A DNA stretch of 64,000 nucleotides from Terfezia claveryi (taxonomy: Eukaryota; Ascomycota; Pezizomycetes; Pezizales; Pezizaceae). The translations under genes and the position numbers were made by a program. The stretch covers positions 35,586 through 99,585 of the forward strand of contig WHUX01000195.1 of assembly GCA_015179025.1 (NCBI GenBank), in the 5' to 3' direction. The notes under the pieces are model-generated. The model saw only the letters and a program-made list of their open reading frames with translations. It ran no database searches and had not been told where the DNA came from. Positions 11,856 to 24,800 of the stretch are shown one piece after another. How positions within the stretch are numbered: position 1 is the stretch's first letter; each line of letters begins with the position of its first letter.

Positions 11856-14800
11856 CTAAAAGAATTTCGACTTCACACCCCCCCACAACGCTTTTTTCTT
11901 CTGTTCCTTCACCAACCTCGCCACCTCATCACTAAAACCCTTACTCGTCTGCCCCAAGCGATCCATATTTTCCCCCATCATCCCCAAATGCTTCGTCCTC
12001 TCATTGAAACCCTGCTGCAACCCCGCCCAAATCCCCTGGGGCTTCCCCGGCACCGCATCCGTACTCCCTCCCGCGGCCGCAGCCCCTGCCGCCTGCGCCT
12101 CCATCATCTGCGACTGCCTCGCCTGTGCCCTCTCTTCCGCTACCATCGCCCTTTCAGCCTCAACTTGCGATTTCGATGGCGGCCGATCCGGCCCCCCAAT
12201 GAGCAAGTCTAAGTCCGCAGTAGACAAATACTGCGTCCCCGCCAGCCACGAAATCGTCGAGATCGTCGGTCTGGGCGGAGGTGGTGTCAGTGGGTTATAC
12301 AGCTCATCCGCCGGAACCCTCGTCGGATTCCTCGACGTTGCAGATCCAGATATTGTAGGCGTCGTTAAACCACCAATCGCTTGTCCCTTCCCAGCCCCAA
12401 ACACTGTAAGCGTAGACAAACAAGTCTGACTCGACAACGCCACAATATCCCCCGTTGGAAGCAATTGCGCCTCAGAAATATGCGCAAGATCAATCCCACC
12501 CTGCCCCGAGGCCTTAAGCTCCGTAACGTCCTTCAACGCAGGGATAGAGTAAACCTTGACAACCCCCGACAACATCAAACACATCAATGCAACACCATAC
12601 GACTCGAGCTCTATCACTCCCGCTTTCACGCACACATACCCTTGTTCTACCCAGGATTTTCCCACTCCCTTCCCGCTGGGTAGCTTATAAATCCTCGCTT
12701 CACTCTTTGTAACCATCACGACTGCCCCGGGTACTTTAGCCCCATTCCTGAGCCCCAAGACTGCATATTGAGTCGCTAGTGCTAGCTGCCCTGTTTCTGT
12801 ATTAAGCGGGATTATCCCCACCACGGGCTCATCCAAGCTTGCAGAGGTAACTCCGCAAAACTCGACTTTATACCCTTTCCCGCTTTCGGCCGGGAGGATT
12901 TTGAATGTGCCAACCCGGCCAAGGGAGGTTCCTACCAGGAGGGTAATGGAAGAGTACTCATCTCCGTCGAGCGTTAGTACGGAGAAGGCGAGGTTCGTAG
13001 CGAATTCAACTGGGGGTAGGGTGGTAGGTGGCTCGTGGGAAAGGGATTTGCGGATATCGCGCCGTTTGTGCTCTTTTGCAAGGGTGAGATTCGCATCGTA
13101 TATGATTGCAGGTCCCTAATCAGGGTCAATTTAGCACGTTGATCTTATCACAAAGTATGAAGACTGAGGCTAGGGTGTGTTACCCTGAGATCGATGATCC
13201 TGAGTTGGCCATCAGCGTGACCAACAGCAACAAACCCCACGTCACTGCACTCTACCACCTTAACCTCACTTGTATTATCCTTAAGCATAAACAGTGGCAA
13301 CATCCCCTCCCTAATCCTCGGGTGCGACCTGCTCCTAATATCTACAATCGGCTCCTCCTCTTTCCCTGTTCCATCCCCCTTCTCTTCCATGCTCAAACCC
13401 ACAGGGGGCAGTGCTGATGCCTTCCTCCAGTTAAGCATCACCATCTCTCCGGACTCCATCCCTACCGCCATTTCCCCAGTCATCCCCGACATCTTCAATG
13501 CCTTCACCGTCAGTCCCTCTGCCCTTTGTAATACCCCAACCATATCCACCTCAATCACGTCCGCATTCTCCAACTCATCCGCATGGCTCGCATCCCATAT
13601 CCTTATCGCTCCATCACGATGTGCAGTCTGCACCACCGTTCTGATCTCATACCTCTTGTTAGGCTTGCACAGCGGCGACCCACCCTCCAAGAACACCGGG
13701 GGCTTGACCCTCTTCTCCTCCATTCCAAGCCACTTCTGTCTGTTAAACATCGTAACATTGAACAAGTTCATCTGCGGGTGCACTAAGCACAAGGACACCG
13801 GCAGCAAATACGTCGGACTGAGCGGCTGACCGTCTGGGAAATTCAGTAACGCCAGCTCTCCACTCTCCAAAATGGCCAAAACCGCCACGGGATCGTTCGC
13901 CCCAGCATAATGTGGGGACGTCTTTGGGATAAGACAGAAATCCACCACACCCGCGTTCGTCGGTGTAGGGAGTATCCTCTGCCTCTTTGGACTCGCGAAA
14001 TGCTCACTTAGCACCTCCCAACTACTCGTCAAATACGGTGGTGTATTTCCCAACTCCAATAGCGTCAGCCCCTTTGCGTGCATCCCCATAGAATTTCCCC
14101 CCGCAATCACAAGACTTGTGTTCTCCGGATTCTCGCCCGAGCACCATGCCACTCTGAATATCGGCTCCCGAACATCAAACACCCCACGCGGGTCAGCATC
14201 TACCCCCAGTGGCGCTCCTGGTATATGGACATGCGAATCCTGTATTGTCCTAGTCTGCACAATCCTTCCATCCTTCGTATCCCAGAAAACCATACAAGAA
14301 TCCTCATGTGTAGTCAAGATAAACGTTCCCGTAGGATGCCACACCGCATGACTTAGTTTCGGTTTCCTAGTGACTTGAATGAGAGCAGGATCTGTGTCCG
14401 CCCCTGGAGCACCTGGGGGTAACTCAAACTGTAAGAAGAGGGTTGGTTCATTCTTCTTTATCGAGAATACCACCGCTCCTTCTAGATACCCCACTAACAA
14501 AGTTCCAATATCCCGTGGATGGATCGCCAGCGAAACAACAGGACTTAGAATAGCTTTTGTGCTTCTCTCCTTCCACAGATTCGGGATTTGGAAAGGGGAC
14601 AAGATCAGCCGGTCTAAATCATATGCAATGACCTCCCCATTCTGCAGTCCCAGGAATACCCAATCTAACCCCGTCTCTGCGACTATAGCATTGACTCCAC
14701 CCGGAGGAGAATATGTCATTTCGATTGTCCTCGACTCGAGGGAAATAATGGTGAGATCATGTTTAGAATCTAGCACTACGAGCTTCTTGTCGCAAAACTT

Positions 14801-15123
14801 GATGTACTTAACGGATGCTTTGCGCTGGAGCTGGAAAGTCACTTGGATACGCTTCTGCCCAAAGATATGGATCTCTCCGGGGAGGCCGTCTTGCGAAACG
14901 TAGGTGCCAACGGCGAGGAGGGATTGTACGGGGTCGAATACGACGGTGGAGATTTGAGAGGCGACGCCGCAGGTGGAGACCTAGAATGGGTGGACTTCAA
15001 CAATGGAAGACGGATAGAGAGGTTTTGGGTACGCACGACTTCAGCAAGGAACATATCCGGATTAGATAGAGAACGAGACAGGTCATTTTGGATACCCGTC
15101 TGTTTTGCCCGGAGAAAGTCCAT
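11856..15123 (-). CDS. SRO7: SRO7/Lgl/tomosyn-type WD-repeat exocytosis regulator
   Basis: Homologue of yeast Sro7/Sro77 and animal Lgl/tomosyn. These proteins bind the plasma-membrane SNARE Sec9 and Rab Sec4 downstream of the exocyst in polarised secretion. Exons on the minus strand: 15123-15037, 14980-13184, 13115-11856, total 3144 nt, 1047 residues; yeast Sro7 is 1033. Exon 1 encodes MDFLRAKQTGIQNDLSRSL. The exon 1/2 join gives FLAEVVSTCGVASQI, followed by FDPVQSLLAVGTY and GEIHIFGQK. Later blocks: LDWVFLGLQNGEVIAYDLDR, HPRDIGTLLVGYLEGAV, VWHPTGTFILTTHEDS, HRDGAIRIWDASHADEL, GFVAVGHADGQLRIIDLR and ILPAESGKGYKVEFCG. The C-terminal tail (about the last 60 residues, KHLGMMGENMDRLGQTSKGF) matches the R-SNARE-like tail of the family. 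Introns of 56 and 68 nt are canonical. Confidence 0.93.
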
Positions 15124-16001
15124 CTTTGATTCTCACTCCTCTCAGGATGCCGTGCCGCGCTCCAGACGCTGGAGCAACGACCGTATCACAGGTAATGTCT
15201 GTTTCGTAGTCCCGTTTGTTAGTCCGTCTGTATAATTATCGATCGTGCTCACAACAGTCTCAAGAAGTATAACGGAGTTGTTTGATATTTGCAAGAGCTG
15301 ATATCCTGCGTACGTCAGTAGGCTACCTTATTCCTTGGAATTGCGGTTGTTTGTCAGCTTGAGCTATAGGTAGTTGGTATAGTTGGTAACACCGTTTCTA
15401 CAACCAGAACTGCCGCCCTATTTTCACAAATGCCAGAAAATAGCTATATTGTAGCAATTTCTCCACGACTTACAGGTTATATAGAACCTAACTCATGACT
15501 TCATCTTATTTTCTCTAGGAGCACTCGCGCATAGCTTGCAATAGATGATATTTAACAATAAGGCACCAAATCTCACAAACTGTATGGGGCTTGGCAATTT
15601 TTTGTATGAGTAGAACAGTATGCAGTAAGAGCCAGTGGCTGGATTGATTCACTCGAGACCTTATCCCCAAATCGCATTGTTTTTTCTTAACCAAACATCC
15701 AAGTGCCTCATGTTCTTCTAAAGCGTAAGACATTTATGAATGTAGAAAAAAAAAAAAAAAAAACCTGAAAAGTCATCACTTCATCAACCTAAGCAACCAC
15801 ACCCGCCAAACCTGACGAGTCTCCAGGTCCAATTGCGCGAGACAAAGACCCCGTATTCTACGGAAAAAATTAGAAAAAAAAAAAAAAAGGTATCCAAACC
15901 ACCCGGACTCATTAAAACCCACAGGGAATGTACCGCCATTACACAGACCCTGCAAGAAAAGAAGTGTCCCTCGTCTCAACGCCACATTCTGAGGTAAATT
16001 C
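15124..16001. other. Intergenic, ASF1 3' flank to SRO7 5' flank
   Basis: Nothing recognisable beyond two A-rich runs at about 15747-15762 and 15874-15888. This segment must hold the SRO7 promoter and the ASF1 terminator, since both genes are on the minus strand. Confidence 0.5.
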
Positions 16002-17037
16002 CTACTCCACGGTGACATAACCCCCAGCAGTACCACTTGGTCCAGATACCGCCGTAGCTTCGTCGTGAAGTTGGTCCTCGGCAGACACATCCATTGCTTC
16101 GTCTTCTTCATCGTCATCCTCATCATCGGAGCCCGCAGACTCAGCCTCCAAGTCCTCGGATCCGTCGTTTGAAATTTCATCGTCGTCTTTGACGAGTTCT
16201 TCAGCCCCATCCATTTCAACGTCCTCGTCCATGGCGTCTGGTTCAACTTCGCCTTCGCCCTCAGCGGCAAGTTCGTCAGCAGCGTATTGGTCTTCGTCGT
16301 CGGGAACCAAGTCAGCTTCTGGCTGATCTGGAGGGAACTCTGGAGGCTCAGAATCTTCAGTATCCCTAGATAGTAATCGAGTTAGCTCGAGACATTCCAG
16401 AGAGGTGCACGCCAAGGCATGTCAGGGGTGGTTCAAGGATGCCCCCTTACCATTTGATTGCAAAACGTGTCACACGTGGCTTCTCCGCCAAAACGTTCCT
16501 CACTATCCTTTCAACTGCGGGCTTGTTGGGTGGTTCCTTGTTCATGTCCTCTGAGTCGTATTCATTGTTTGTATAGTACCCGACACGCACGAACTCTCGA
16601 CCATCGTAGGCAGCTGTTAGAAGCAACACTGTCACACCGAGAATCTCCGAAGAAGGTATCCTGCTGAGATTAGGGGGATCGGCTTCGAAAATGAACTTGT
16701 TGACACCAACAGGGATCGGTCCGACAAAAAGCGAGTCAAGTTCCTGGTCGTGCTCGGACCTTCAAGTCAATGTAATGTGTTCGTTAGTTGGAAAGTGGGG
16801 CTGCTGAAGGGAGTGGCACGGCACTCACGAGGTAGCAGATCCAACGTAAGTGAGCTTAAATTCAAGATCTGTGATTATTTCTGTTAGGGATGCTCCTGCA
16901 AATTTGGACAGATACACGCAGTTCTCACCTTTGCTCAATTGCTCAAGACACTCGAAAGTGATCTCGAATTGGTACTTGTCCATGAAATTAGCAGGGTTGT
17001 TCAGGACATTGACGTTCAGTAACGAGATGATCGACAT
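16002..17037 (-). CDS. ASF1: Histone H3-H4 chaperone ASF1
   Basis: ASF1 carries H3-H4 dimers and hands them to CAF-1 or HIRA during replication-coupled and independent nucleosome assembly. Exons on the minus strand: 17037-16929, 16868-16829, 16759-16451, 16365-16002, total 822 nt, 273 residues; yeast Asf1 is 279. The N-terminal core of about 155 residues is complete: [79 protein letters not shown] and [19 protein letters not shown]. The long C-terminal tail is acidic (D/E/S-rich), as in fungal ASF1. Introns of 60, 69 and 85 nt are all GT-AG and each join restores the conserved frame. It is tandem with SRO7 on the minus strand. Confidence 0.96.
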
Positions 17038-17507
17038 GGCTGCTGATCTAGCTGCAGAGAACTGTCGAGATAGAGATGAGAGCTGTGAGGTTGCTCCGGA
17101 GTTGAGTTGTTTGAGAGCGACCTGGAGTAAAAGTAGGGGTTGCTGTGTTTTGTTGGTGGCAAAAAGAGGGACTCGAAGACATTTATTTATGTGGGTTCAC
17201 CCTAGGCTGAGTCTTGGGACAACCACAAAAGCCACCACCGCACGTGTCACCGCTAGTGCCAGCTGCTACACACATTGTTTACTGGCTTTAACACTTAGCG
17301 ATCCAGATGTAACGGGAGTTAGAATTGTTTAACCAGTTAACTACCAGTACCTACAAGATTGGGGCATGACTTGACTATGTTTTATAAATAATGAAGTGCA
17401 TAAACGCCACTTCGTTCTCTCTTTGTTGACCGATTGACCAGTTCCATTGTTAATCCTTTGTCTTGCGCTCGACACTACCACGATGTTAATAATTGGTTAA
17501 CAATGGT
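17038..17507. other. ASF1 upstream region
   Basis: Promoter side of ASF1. No other gene is seen. Repeat sequence begins at about 17508. Confidence 0.5.
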
Positions 17508-18176
17508 TATAGGAGCAATATGCTTAAATACAGCCCTAACTCCAACTCTTTGACACGCAAACACAAAACCAGACCCAAGGCTTTCAAACCCAATCATCAC
17601 GCTGATGACCCACCAGACCCTCATTATACACATATCATGCCCAGTCACTTCAGGCCTGGTTGGGCCACTCATTAGTTTGGTTAGTGATTAGTGTTGCCCG
17701 AAGTGAGGGGGCATGGTATGTGTATAAACAATAGTTTTAGAGCAATATGCTTAAATACAGCTCTAATTCCAACTCTTCTACATACAAACACAAAACCAGA
17801 CCCAATGGCTTTCAAACCCAATCATCATGCTGGTGACCCACCAGCAACCAGGCCTGAAGTGACTGGGCATGGTATGTGTATAATGAGGGTCTGGTGGGTC
17901 ACCAGCATGACGATTGGGTTTGAAAGCCATTGGGTCTGGTTTTGTGTTTGTATGTAGAAGAGTTAGAATTAGAGCTGTATTTAAGCATATTGCTCCTATC
18001 ACCAGGAAAACCAAGCTAAAGAGACCGGGCATGGTATGTGTATAATATGCCAACCAGACTAGTATTATGAGGGTCTGATGGGTCATCAGCGTGGTGATTG
18101 GGTTTGAAAGCCATTGGGTCTGGTTTTGTGTTTGTGTGTAAAAGAGTAGGAGTTAGAGCTGTATTTAAGCAGAGAG
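17508..18176. repeat. Cluster of inverted repeats, foldback/MITE-like family
   Basis: The core is a near-perfect palindrome: arm 17741-17844 pairs with arm 17891-17994 (104 bp each, 2-3 mismatches) around a 46-bp loop. A partial left-arm copy lies at about 17520-17612 and a partial right-arm copy at about 18075-18172. The loop sequence also recurs inverted at about 17611-17662. The outer edge reads ATAGGAGCAATATGC. There is no coding capacity. Best reading: a non-autonomous foldback-type element that inserted or duplicated several times. The element class is unknown. Confidence 0.75.
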
Positions 18177-18706
18177 GTTGTACCAATTAGACTAACTAAT
18201 GATCACCTCGTAGAGGGTCTAATCGGGACTAAAAATTTAGAACAATGAAAGAATAAGTAGTCACTAATAATAATTAACTTATTTGAATATAACTTCCAAT
18301 CTTGTTGAATCTAGTTGAATGTTGTGACACATTTGTTGCAAACCTGGGCAATTATCCTTACAAGCATGCCGACTATAGAGGCCTTATACAATATCATGAA
18401 GCAATACAACTGAATTATATGGATATGATTCCCCTCGTAGAGTCCAACCAGTAGGATGTCTCTAGAATCGCAAGTTTTCTTTATAGCGTCCCGAAATGCA
18501 CTGGTTCATTCGCATTATGTATTCCGAAAAGATGAAATTCGTATGAATGTCAGGATTGGCTTAGTGGGAACATATAATCTTTAATACATGTAAACAACAG
18601 CCTAGGTTCGATTCCTTATGAGAAAAACTTTTCAACTCCATAATAGCTGCTGAACGGGCTTATCAACTTTGACCTATATATATACATGAGTTCAAAATAA
18701 CTCTCG
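18177..18706. other. Non-coding spacer between the palindrome cluster and the tandem array
   Basis: No gene is seen. It contains a pair of Pol III-like boxes, A (18557-18567) and B (18605-18615), described under the findings. No acceptor stem forms around them, so they are not annotated as a tRNA. Confidence 0.4.
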
Positions 18707-19204
18707 ATCATAATCAGTGTTCAATCTGTTCAATACTGCTAACAGTGATTAGAGTATCTAGCATTTTGACATAGCTTAACGTAGTCATTACTATTGAATA
18801 GTGTTGGAGAGTTCAGGGTAACTTTTGCAAAAAAATCATAATCAATGTTCAGAGTGTTCAATACTGCTAACCGCGATTAGGATTTTTAGCATTTCGACAT
18901 AGATTAATGTAGTTAATATCATTGAACAGTGCTGAGCGTTCAGTGTGATTCTCGAATCATAATCAGTATTCAAAATGTTCAATACTGCTAACCGTGATTA
19001 GAGTATTTAGCATTTTGACATAGCTTAACGTAGTCAATACCATTGAATAGTGTCGGAGAGTTCAGGGAAAATCAAAAAAAAATCATAATCAATGTTCAGA
19101 GTGTTCCATACTGCTAACCGCGATTAGGATTTTTAGCATTTCGACATAGCTTAACGTAGTCAATATCAATGAACTGTGCTAGATGTTCAGAGTAACTCTC
19201 GAAG
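18707..19204 (+). repeat. Tandem array of four ~125-bp units in an alternating A-B-A-B order
   Basis: Units start at 18707 (A), 18835 (B), 18956 (A) and 19082 (B), each opening with ATCATAATCA. A units share GATTAGAGTAT and GGAGAGTTCAGGG. B units share GATTAGGATTTTTAGC and TTTCGACATAG. The basic period is about 121-128 bp and the higher-order period about 249 bp, so the array grew by duplicating an A-B dimer. No open frame spans the units. Confidence 0.8.
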
Positions 19205-19349
19205 CATGATCACTATTCAACTGGTTTAATAGTCCGGTTGGCACCTGGTTTGATAGTCTGGTTGGCTGGTTTGACGGTGATGAGCACAATAAATATGGCT
19301 ACCGAGTACTGGTATAGTTCATATGTCTAGCCGATCGAGTAGTGCTTAA

Positions 19350-19429
19350 TGTGAGCGTACAATATACTATCGGTGTCTAGGCAAACCTGGCACCCAGTGA
19401 TCACGTTTTGTCCTAGCGGTTATACTCTC
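19350..19429 (+). repeat. Left copy of an 80-bp inverted repeat pair
   Basis: Matches the reverse complement of 27781-27860 with three differences. In all three this copy has T where the partner has C. The outer edge reads TGTGAGCGTACAATATAC. The pair encloses about 8.4 kb that includes the Arf-GEF gene. Confidence 0.8.
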
Positions 19430-21896
19430 AAACACTTAACACACATATTCATTTAGAGTTCCCAAAACCAACTTAATCTAGCTATGGTTTATGTCTTAGC
19501 CGATTCACAGAGTTCAGTCTGTTGAATCTCATAAACGGACTCAATAAGTTGATTTTGTGATAGTATGGGCGGACGGGTATGCGGTGGACGGGTTTCGGTA
19601 TGTTTAATCGAAGTCAGGTGATTACCTGGGTATCCAATACCTCACAATAGAGGCTTACCTACTTGTTGAACTGTAAATTGAAGTAAGGTGTGATAGCCAG
19701 GGGATCCCCGTTAGTCTGGTTGGCACTAGGCTGGGGCATTGCCCAATCATACATAGTCTGGTTGCACTACACCTCCACAGAGGGCCCAATACGGTAGAGG
19801 GTAGCCTGGTTGGGTAGATGTGGGTTGACGCGCGTGGCAGGCTAAGTTTCACGGCCAAAAGAGCAGCATGTAGTCCGAGCGCAAGTTATATGGGACTATT
19901 TGATGCTGCTTTATCTAGGTTCCTACCCATAGTATACCTAAACACGTGATCATGAGCCTAAGTTGAAGATCTTCTGGGCCTTATATATGGAATCCTGAGA
20001 GTATCTACCATATTCACAGGGCTAGAACGGACTGGGAATGATCATGAACGGGCAACATTTGTACGGGTGCACGTATTAGTTTCAGTTTGCTTCTAGAGGT
20101 GATGTATGTTCACGATATTTTGTTCACGATATTTTGTTCATACTTGGCCTCCTGGTGATCAAGATTACATCTCTATCCTTTTGTCTTAAACCCAGGAGCA
20201 ATATGTGGAGTTGAGATTTTGGACAGATCCCCGCCCCGTTTTCCGACGCCATAATCATGACAATCCCCAAGCCTCTTGTTGGATTTGTGACACAGGTTCT
20301 AACAGGAGCCGGTGACGGTCAAGCTATAATAAACGTAAAGAAAATCACAAACGCCAACAAATGAAAATAGATAACTAGGGTAGAAGACTTCCTGAGGCTA
20401 TTATTAAGGAACCCACATTCAATTAGTCTAGATTTTTTTCGAGTACTGCGCCAATTATACAAACCCAATTGGCACTGGGACATTTCCAGCTAAAATGTCC
20501 ATACTTCAAAGAAAAAATAACCTGTAGCCTGCTGTTGGTTTGAATGGTGCAGGAATCCCAGAGATTCTACTCTGTCATGCCAGGGAACCACCACGTCTTC
20601 ATGCCCCTCGTATTCACTCACTCAACTCCTGTACAGTAGCTTGGACGCCAACGTGAACATCTGGTTGAGGACGTTTGATGCAGCCATAGATATTCAATTA
20701 TGGTGCAATAATAGCCGCAGGTTTGTTCTTTTAGTCTCCCTTGCACGTGCTCCACGAATAAATCCTCATTCACACCTACAGTTTTCACGTTTCCGTCTGC
20801 ATTGTCCTACACCGAGGCGGTGCATTGTTCCGGAGAGCCTGGTAGCAGAGAGATGAGTGGGCATAATCCGGGATCACTCTCCGTGCAGTATCCGTGGGGT
20901 TTCACTCTCGGTTGACTGATACCAGTACCTATTCGTGCTAGGTACGGGACGAATTGACATTGGATTCAGGATGGTCGTAGAGGTGAGCCGAAAGGCACAC
21001 AGTCAGATCAGTTCGTCCCAAGCCGGGAAGGCTACTGGAATTGGCCGCCAGAGCAGGCATCTCCCATGTCAGCATGGCCGAATGCATAGGCAGAGTCAGT
21101 AGGGGGTACTCACATACAGACGAGACAGCGCTAGGAATGCAGATGCAGATGAGGATGACCTGCCGGAGCCGATTCAAGCTCATCGTGGTTAATATTGAGG
21201 AATACGGCTCTGGAATTAAGGTACATATGTACCACTGCGGGTGCACTGCAGAGTGAGCGTTAACACGAGAACCGTGGGTTTGTAGCCCCTGAAACGCTGG
21301 AACTGGCATCTTGTACGGTAGGTATGCTAGGTCGTATTCGGACGGCTGTTCGCGCACCCCCCCGCCCCCAGCCAGAAGTGCTGTAAGAGGAGCAATCCGA
21401 TTTGCTTCGTTTCTCCATCGTCCTTCTGGTCTCAGGGACAGGAGCGAAAGTCCCTCATCGAGTGTGCCTGGTGTGAGTGTGTTGCTGGTTACCAGTCCGT
21501 CAATCAAAGGCATCGCACCGGACATCTTCCCCTAACCGTTCTGCTTCCTCTATCTTGTGTGCGATTCACTCCTTAAAGCCTACCCAGCCAGGGTACAAGG
21601 TGGAGCACCAATACCTACTCTCCCTCCGCCTAGATATTCCATGCCAGGCGTAGGCTATTGGCACTGCTGTCTTCAGTCGTTCCCTATCGATTCCATACTA
21701 ACTACTTATACAATACTTACTTAATTCATTAATCAGTTTTGGATACTCTTATGACCTGTTCATGATCTAACGTCTCTACAGTAATCCAGCCCTCGCATTC
21801 TGTTGGTTTCTGAGCACTCGGCAGCTGGCTTTGTTCTCGATATACACCATCTGGTCCTGCGGAAGGGCCGAATTACACATACAGGAGGAAAAAAAT
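19430..21896. other. 2.5-kb region upstream of the Arf-GEF, no gene recognised
   Basis: Holds several copies of a TAGTCTGGTTGGCAC-like motif near 19222-19260 and 19713-19760. A 195-codon minus-strand frame (21525-20938) has no recognisable content and was rejected. The part closest to 21897 must hold the Arf-GEF promoter and 5' UTR. Confidence 0.45.
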
Positions 21897-24800
21897 ATGC
21901 ACCATTCCGATTCTGCATCAACGCATTCGAAACACAGGCAGCTGGACAACGATGACAGGACTACGCCCCCAAGGTCAACATCCACAAGGCCTCCCTTACC
22001 TTCATCTTTCTCGATGCCACTGTCACTATACTCCGAAGAGTCCTCCTCAGCGATGGCGGGAAGCAGCAAGGTTGTCAGGCGCATGACAAGGACAAGATCT
22101 TCTCCAACTCCCCTTGCGCATGATGTCAGCGAGGAGGACGAGGATAGACGTGACTCTCATGATTTATCAATCTCTCCTAGGGCGTTCGGGCGCGAGTCTC
22201 TAGTGGATAATCTACTGCTGTCCTTCGACAAGTTTGGAAATGGGGATCTGGGTTTCGACAGCGCTTTCTTCAGCCCCACGAATGAATTGGAGGACGACGA
22301 CGACGCCGACGACGATGCTGCCACCACCTCATCCCATCAAACAGGGTATAGCACTCGCGGGCGGAGGTCGAACAGTAGCAGTAATTATCGTTCTCATCTG
22401 GGGAGGCTGCCAACTCATAGTTCCGGGGGGTCCCGTGCCTTTGGGTCTGTGGATTATGGCACGGTGCCAGCAGGATTTGGGCTCAATTATGGTCGTGAGA
22501 CCTTTTCGCGGACTGGCACTTCTGCAAGCATATTGAGTGGCTTTGTTAACAGCGAATATGACCCAGCGCCAACCCCGACAGTACACAGTGGGCCGAGGGA
22601 TCGACCTGTCACTCTTGAGTCAGCAAATAAAATCGACAGACGAGGTTCGGTAAAGTCTACCCGGAGCTCTAGAAAAGCCTTGGAGGAGAAGATGACTTTG
22701 CCTCCAATGCCCGCTTTTCACACTCCAGCACCCGCTCCAGCCACTCCAGTTAAGCAATCAAAAGCGCCCGGCTTTTTCAGGAGGGTTTTCGGTGGAGGGC
22801 TTAGTAGCTCATCTAGCAGTAGTAGTAAGAGCAAGGCTCATCAAAATCAGCAGGTCGAAGCAACAGAGCAACCGATAGTACAGCCACCGCAGCAACAAGA
22901 TGGTCCATCAGAAATTATACCGCCGGCTACAATCAACAAGAAGCCGTCGTTTTTCAGGCGCCGGAAGAAGTCTATATCCGAAGCGAGCCTCCAACCTCCT
23001 CTTCCGCTTCCTGTGCAAGCTGCTCGCGATGAACATCAATATGATCAATCAGAACCCTCGCCAATTTCCTCCCTGCGTGCGGTCATGAATCCCTATCTGC
23101 GAACGCCAGCGATACCAGCTGCCTTGGATCTTGAATTCGAACCTGAACCATCATATATCCCGTATAACGCGACAATTCGCACAGTCCCGGCGACAGACCC
23201 AGGGTCTCCTCCTCAACGACCTACGTACTTTGGGGAATCCAGGGCTCGTAGGGACAGTGAGACACATTTCGCATCCAGTTCATCACCGAGTTTAGTGAAA
23301 ACGGCCCTATATTCGAAGGATTCGAAGTCAGGGAAAGCTCATTCCTCGGAACTGACGTTGGATATACCTACCACGACAAGGAAGAGTTTAAAAGAAGACC
23401 GTCCACAGACAAGTCCGAACTCGCCATTATCCTTGTCACTGCCTCCTACTGAAGATTTGATGTGGCTTCCTCCACTTCTTGCAATGAGAAAGAGTGTGGA
23501 TAACATGGGGATGGAGAAAGAAAAAAAGAGAGAAATAGACGCTACCAGTACTGGAAAGCCCTTTATAATTGCCCAAGAAAAGCCAATTGCAACGGTTAAA
23601 GACATTGAATTACAACACGCCCAATTAGAGCAAAAACGCCGCGAAAGCCGCGGTAGTGGACCATTGAATGTCGATGTAAATATGGGTGCATTTACTGAAA
23701 CTAGCAGACTTGGATCTTCGTGGCTTGCTACCCAAACACCTCTATCCACTGGGGCCTCAGCAGCTACTCCTACTGTCATGCTGCAAGTTGAAGTTGGTGG
23801 AGATGTCAATGATACGGAGAGCGAGCCAGCGGACTTGAGCGAGCTGCTGGGGGTTGATGAGGCAACCGAAAACGAAAAATTGTTTGTGAAGAAAATATTC
23901 GATGGCGATGAAGAGTTTGTTACTAAGGCGCGTGCTGCTGCCTGGTTGGGTACATTGTAAGTCATCACGGCTCTATATTCCCGAGTTGATACTAATGAGT
24001 TACACAGGACACCCGCTGCCGAAAGGGCAAGAAGGGCATATATGGATATGTTTGACTTTTTCAATATGAACATACTCTCAGCGGTCAGAATGCTATGTGG
24101 AAAACTCGTCCTCAAGGGGGAAACACAACAGGTAGATCGTATTGTGGATGCTTTCTCAAAGAGGTGGTGCGAATGTAACCCAAACCATGGATTTAAGAGT
24201 GCAGGTAAGAATTTACCGATCGGGGCTTGTGCATAGGTCGTTAAGCTTATAATCCATAGACGTTGTTCATACAATCTTGTACTCCCTGTTACTGCTCAAC
24301 ACAGATCTCCACATGGTGGATGTACCAAGCTCTCAAAAAATGACCCGGGGGCAATTCCTGAAAAATACGATGGCTAGCATTCGAAGGGGATTGGCCGACG
24401 CATCTGGAACAACACTAGAGGCCCGGCCGGCTCATCATACTTTACCAAATCGCTCCTCCACCCTCCTCACATCGGGGGAGGCGTTACTGGTTACTGCTAC
24501 TTCTTTGACGTTTCCACTTGCGAAGGAGAAGACTGTGGAGCCGCGGACGTCACTTGACTTTGGGAGGTCCCATCGTAATTCGACCAAGCCTGGTTGTCTT
24601 GGTAATGTATCGCCTAGACTTCTGGATGATCCCTCACCAGATTATGATATGGATGGAGGGCTGGCATTGGTCAATGCTCCGATAGCTGGTGGCATCAGGA
24701 TGTGGGAAACCCAGGTTGAAATTATACTCAAGGATTTCTATAGTTCGGTTAAAGCTACTGCATTACCACTCCATGGTGCATCAAAGGAGAAAGTGAATGA

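Noticed and set aside
18550..18622. Functional tRNA gene
   Set aside because: Boxes A and B match, but the seven bases before box A do not pair with those after the T-arm.
18707..19204. CRISPR-like array
   Set aside because: Units are 121-128 bp with no short spacer structure, in a eukaryotic genome; it is an ordinary tandem repeat.
20938..21525. Minus-strand frame of 195 codons upstream of the Arf-GEF
   Set aside because: No recognisable domain, no splice context, amino-acid content looks random, and it lies in a likely promoter or 5' UTR.
23339..24274. 311-codon antisense frame over the Arf-GEF
   Set aside because: A shadow of the real exons 1-2, which carry a clear Sec7 domain on the other strand.
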